NCBI RefSeq assembly: GCF_937616625.2
Contig: NC_065571.1
Coordinates: 1,924,501 to 1,988,500 of the forward strand
Length of the DNA: 64,000 bases
Source of the DNA: Mercurialis annua
Lineage: Eukaryota > Streptophyta > Magnoliopsida > Malpighiales > Euphorbiaceae
Direction of reading: 5' to 3'
The notes beneath the pieces are model-generated. The model made no database searches. It was not told the DNA's origin and worked only from the letters and a program-made list of their open reading frames with translations. The position numbers and the translations under genes were made by a program. Numbering within the stretch: the stretch's first letter is position 1; each line of letters starts with the position of its first letter. This document shows, piece after piece, positions 60,988 through 64,000 of the stretch.

Positions 60988-61492
60988 ACATTGGTGATTT
61001 TTTCAGTGCTGGTTCGTCCGTGTATCATTTGCAAGAGCAAAACAAAGGTATGTCGTAGATTCTTTGGCAAAATCAATGGATTATTAGATCATTTCATGTT
61101 GCAATAAGTACAGTAGGGTTATACTCGTGTACAGATGGAAGTACCATTGGCATTATACATGTATTTAAAAGATTCAGATGTTACATAGATGCTAGTTCTA
61201 AGTTTTTATTTTTTCAAGTTAGCTCAAGCTTCAAAAATCTGGATTACACCTTATTTTTCAATTCCAATTCATGAAATTAAATGCATTGACATTGTTATTC
61301 AGTCTGCTCTATTTTATAATACAAGTGCAAAGCTGTGTTTTAAAAACCAAACCAACGGCCGAACCGGTTACAGTTCAACCTGCTTAAAATTTTAGATAAC
61401 AAATATATTTTAAAGCTAGTAAATGGATCAAACATTAACTAGTAAATAAAAAATGGTTTTATTCAGTCATCTTCATCGACATATGTAAAAGA
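60988..61492. other. Convergent intergenic region
   Basis: 3' UTRs of the receptor kinase and the first S1-like gene. A fragment AAAACCAAACCAACGG near 61340 resembles the small inverted element at 16033 in the SERINC intron. Nothing else is recognised. Confidence 0.5.
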
Positions 61493-61927
61493 CTAGGGAT
61501 TCCAGGGATAACAAACGGTACAATTATAAGGTTTCGGAGTTTTCGGGAGAAACATGCATGGACCTTTATCCTGAATAACCCACTTACAAACATCACACAG
61601 AGGGTAATCTCTATTCTGAATATAAATATCAAACATTCGTTCCTGGCCTGAATTCTTCCAGCTAAAACCGCACCAAAATTGAGTTACACCGAAAAAATGG
61701 GGTTGAAATCCGAACTTATACTCGGTTCCATGCGGGATAACATGGCTACCTAAGTCATCGTCTTTGGACTTGCAGTGAAGATTCAGATTCAAATCCGGGT
61801 TGAGACCACTGGTGATTATTACAGTTGCAGGATTTAGCTTGAATCTGTATTTTGCTTCACTCATGGCTATCACTGATAACAGAAGCAGCTGCAGCAACAT
61901 ATTTCTGGTCAGGTTATGAGAGTTCAT
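61493..61927 (-). CDS. Plant self-incompatibility S1-like (SPH) secreted protein 1
   Basis: Small secreted protein of the plant S1/SPH family; the founding member is the stigma S protein of poppy, but most homologues have unknown roles. Intronless, 144 residues from ATG 61927. The frame opens at 61978, but that ATG overlaps the TATA box at 61965-61972, so the inner start is preferred. Signal peptide about 1-25 (MLLQLLLLSVIAMSEA). Family signatures: LNLHCKSKDDDLGSHVIPHG, FGVTQFWCGFSWK, FDIYIQNRDYPLCDVCKWVI and GPCMF, ending CYPWNP. Seven cysteines are seen in the mature part, one more than in the neighbour. It is paired with the gene at 62827, in the same orientation. Confidence 0.93.
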   Translation of the reverse strand: MNSHNLTRNMLLQLLLLSVIAMSEAKYRFKLNPATVIITSGLNPDLNLNLHCKSKDDDLGSHVIPHGTEYKFGFQPHFFGVTQFWCGFSWKNSGQERMFDIYIQNRDYPLCDVCKWVIQDKGPCMFLPKTPKPYNCTVCYPWNP

Positions 61928-62826
61928 TTTTTGAGTTGAATATAAACTAGAAATTAATTGGTTTATTTTATAACGCAATAAAAAGGGTCATTTAGCTCCT
62001 CTAAATTGGCATGGAATATAAAAATTTGTCCTAGTTTGTGTTTTATGACAAGACAAGCCCACAACTTATCGACATTAGGCCGGTTTACATCCTTGATTAT
62101 CAGGGTGTAAACTGATTTAAAATTGATAAATTGTGGATATTTTTGTCGTAAAACACGAATTTGAATATTTTTTAATTATTTTTGTCATATTGGAGGGGTC
62201 TAGTGAACCTTTTATTGTTTTATAATGTGATACACAATAATGATGATAGATATGCATTTGGTATAAAGTATATAGTGGATTGTGGATAGATTTTGTTGAT
62301 GTAAGAGTATCCTAATTTTAGTTATTTGCAGCTTTTACAGATTTTGGTATTATTTTTAACAAGGACATAAGTATCATTTTCAGTCAACAAATTTAACCGA
62401 CATAACAAATTTCCTCGGCAATATTATTTATACGACTATACCCGCTGCGGAGCTTTTTCCAAAATTCTTTCATCTACTCGAATATTTAATGGCATCTTAC
62501 GAAGTAACTTAGAGTTCTAAAAGCGAAATTAGACTTTGCGTGTATACGTAAACATCATTTCAATCTGATATATCAAAATTCTCAACCTGAAATGTGTCAC
62601 AAGTGTTTGTTTTCAGATTATTGATAAATAAGCATGCATAACAAAATTCCTTCTCATAATAATAAGATAACAAAACTTCCATCACAAGTCAAGGCCATTT
62701 ATTATTTGATCCCGAAATACAATTCAAAAGCCGAACTGACTCTTTTCTCTAAAACGAAATACTTATTATAAAATCGATCAAATAATAATATTTTTATTTC
62801 ATCGCGGAAAATACGAAACACAATTT
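61928..62826. other. Spacer between the two S1-like genes
   Basis: Contains the promoter of the first S1-like gene and the 3' UTR of the second. AT-rich, and without repeats that I can recognise. Confidence 0.5.
61965..61972 (-). promoter_or_regulatory. TATA box (TATAAAAT) of S1-like gene 1
   Basis: TATAAAAT on the minus strand, 38 bases before ATG 61927. It implies a very short leader and excludes the upstream ATG at 61978. Confidence 0.5.
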
Positions 62827-63246
62827 TCAGGGCTTATTCCAAGGAAAACAGTCATTATAAAACTGTTTGTCAGGATTCCACATGCACGGTCCTGTAGCTC
62901 TAATATTCCAAGAACAATGAACACTGCATTTATCCTTGTCACGTTCCTCTCTATATATATCAAAATAATTCAGCTTAGAACCCTTCCACGTCATCGAGCA
63001 AAAAAACAGCGTCGTATCCATCATATTAGGCTTAAACCTAAATGAATAGAAGCTTTTATATGGTATAACATGAGTACCCAAATCATCATCTTTTGATTTA
63101 CAATGAACGGTCAGATCTAGCTCTGGACCCACATCGTTGATCATACTGACCGTCTTTTTCTTCGGGAACCACCATGCATTACTACTGTCTATCAAGAACA
63201 CTAATAATATTATTAGCAATAGATTTTTTTTGTTTAAAAAACCCAT
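62827..63246 (-). CDS. Plant self-incompatibility S1-like (SPH) secreted protein 2
   Basis: Second intronless S1/SPH gene, 139 residues. Signal peptide about 1-24 (KNLLLIILLVFLIDSSNA), then a basic WWFPKKKT stretch and the S1 fold: LDLTVHCKSKDDDLGTHVIP, FSFRFKPN-type strand (YSFRFKPNMMDTTLFFCSMT), YFDIYREERDKDKCSVHCSW, TGPCMWNPDK and CFPWNKP. Six cysteines sit at the positions usual for the family. It shares the HCKSKDDDLG block with gene 1 but is otherwise much diverged, so the pair is an old tandem duplication. Role not predictable; in other plants such genes are often expressed in flowers or roots. Confidence 0.93.
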   Translation of the reverse strand: MGFLNKKNLLLIILLVFLIDSSNAWWFPKKKTVSMINDVGPELDLTVHCKSKDDDLGTHVIPYKSFYSFRFKPNMMDTTLFFCSMTWKGSKLNYFDIYREERDKDKCSVHCSWNIRATGPCMWNPDKQFYNDCFPWNKP

Positions 63247-64000
63247 AATTTAATTAGACTGAAATTAAAATTTTAAAATTCGAGTTAACTGTAAAAATTT
63301 CTTGGACCAAGTATTTATAGTCATATGATTTATCTTGTAATGAAACAGTTTTAAGGAATTAAATTGCATGCCATTCATGGCTAAATTAATTGAGGAGTTA
63401 GAAATATAAATCAAGGTTCCATGAATGTAAACTTTACAATTTTAGCTGTTTATTTAATGAGTTTTTTTTTTAAATATATGAAGATAAGATTCCATAATTT
63501 CCATTGTAACATAAAAAATAAATGTATTTCAGTTTTTATTTTATCTTGACTACTTATATATCTTTTTAATGCTCATGACTTTTATGTTTAACGTTATCAA
63601 TTATGTTTATATGCACTGTTAAAGGAACATAAAGGATTAAATTGTTAATTTTTTTTGCAAAAGAGATTAAAGTATTGTAAAAGGTAAAATGAAGAATAAA
63701 ATATTGTGGACTATACGATTGAATTTTCCTTTGTCTTTAAGGGGAAATCATAAAATTATAATGAAATATTTTAATTGTTTACATTATTAAGAAATCATTT
63801 TGTTTAATAAAAACAAAATAGTAAATAACGATAAATATTAGGGATACAAAAATAATTTACTCTTTTACTTTTTCATGATTTGGTGCAAAGTTTATGAAAT
63901 GTTGCCTTAATTCCTTTGCTAGAATAGGACGAATAACAATGTCATTATTTTTCTAATGCAGCTGTTGATTTATTTCTGATTACCACTTTGTCCATTTTCT
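63247..64000. other. Promoter of S1-like gene 2 and right-hand AT-rich DNA
   Basis: After the promoter (TATA box at 63312) the sequence to the window end is AT-rich, with no recognised gene or repeat. Confidence 0.5.
63312..63319 (-). promoter_or_regulatory. TATA box (TATAAATA) of S1-like gene 2
   Basis: TATAAATA on the minus strand, 66 bases before ATG 63246, a normal plant spacing that supports this start. Confidence 0.6.

Overview
The window is nuclear DNA of a flowering plant, most likely a core eudicot and probably a rosid. Genes are intron-rich with GT-AG splice sites, intergenic DNA is very AT-rich and littered with short transposons (MITEs, SINEs), and every recognisable protein is a plant family member. 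I cannot name the species.

Layout, left to right: a partial GRIM-19 complex I subunit gene (minus, its 3' end outside the window) diverges from a 16-exon mitochondrial HSP60 gene (plus). Then come ING1 (minus), a 12-exon SERINC gene (plus), two tandem single-exon dirigent genes (plus), hydroxyethylthiazole kinase THIM (minus), a GT14 glucuronosyltransferase-like gene (plus), a small plastid NifU-like protein lacking the CxxC motif (minus), a 10-exon chloroplast GDT1/CMT1-type transporter gene (minus) and a GATA factor (plus). A gene-poor stretch of about 19 kb follows (38.5-57.5 kb). It holds one doubtful ORF, a 3-kb repeat field with a ~0.6-kb tandem duplication, one tiny two-exon gene, and several MITEs with clear 9-bp target duplications. 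The right end carries an LRR receptor kinase gene of subfamily XI (plus) and two tandem S1/SPH self-incompatibility-like secreted proteins (minus).

The genes do not form a pathway. They are housekeeping genes (complex I, mitochondrial folding, thiamine salvage, plastid ion transport), a chromatin reader, a transcription factor and cell-wall or cell-surface genes. What unites them is synteny: from memory, the gene order matches the paralogous Arabidopsis blocks around At3g23990-At3g24060 and At2g33170-At2g33220, whose contents interleave here. Exon structures were worked out by hand from splice sites, reading phase and family knowledge; no alignment was run. I found no clear new biological system. 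The less ordinary items are the Cys-less NifU-like protein with a GC-AG intron, the 58-residue His/Gln-rich protein, the repeat field at 44-47 kb and the long-inverted-repeat MITE families.
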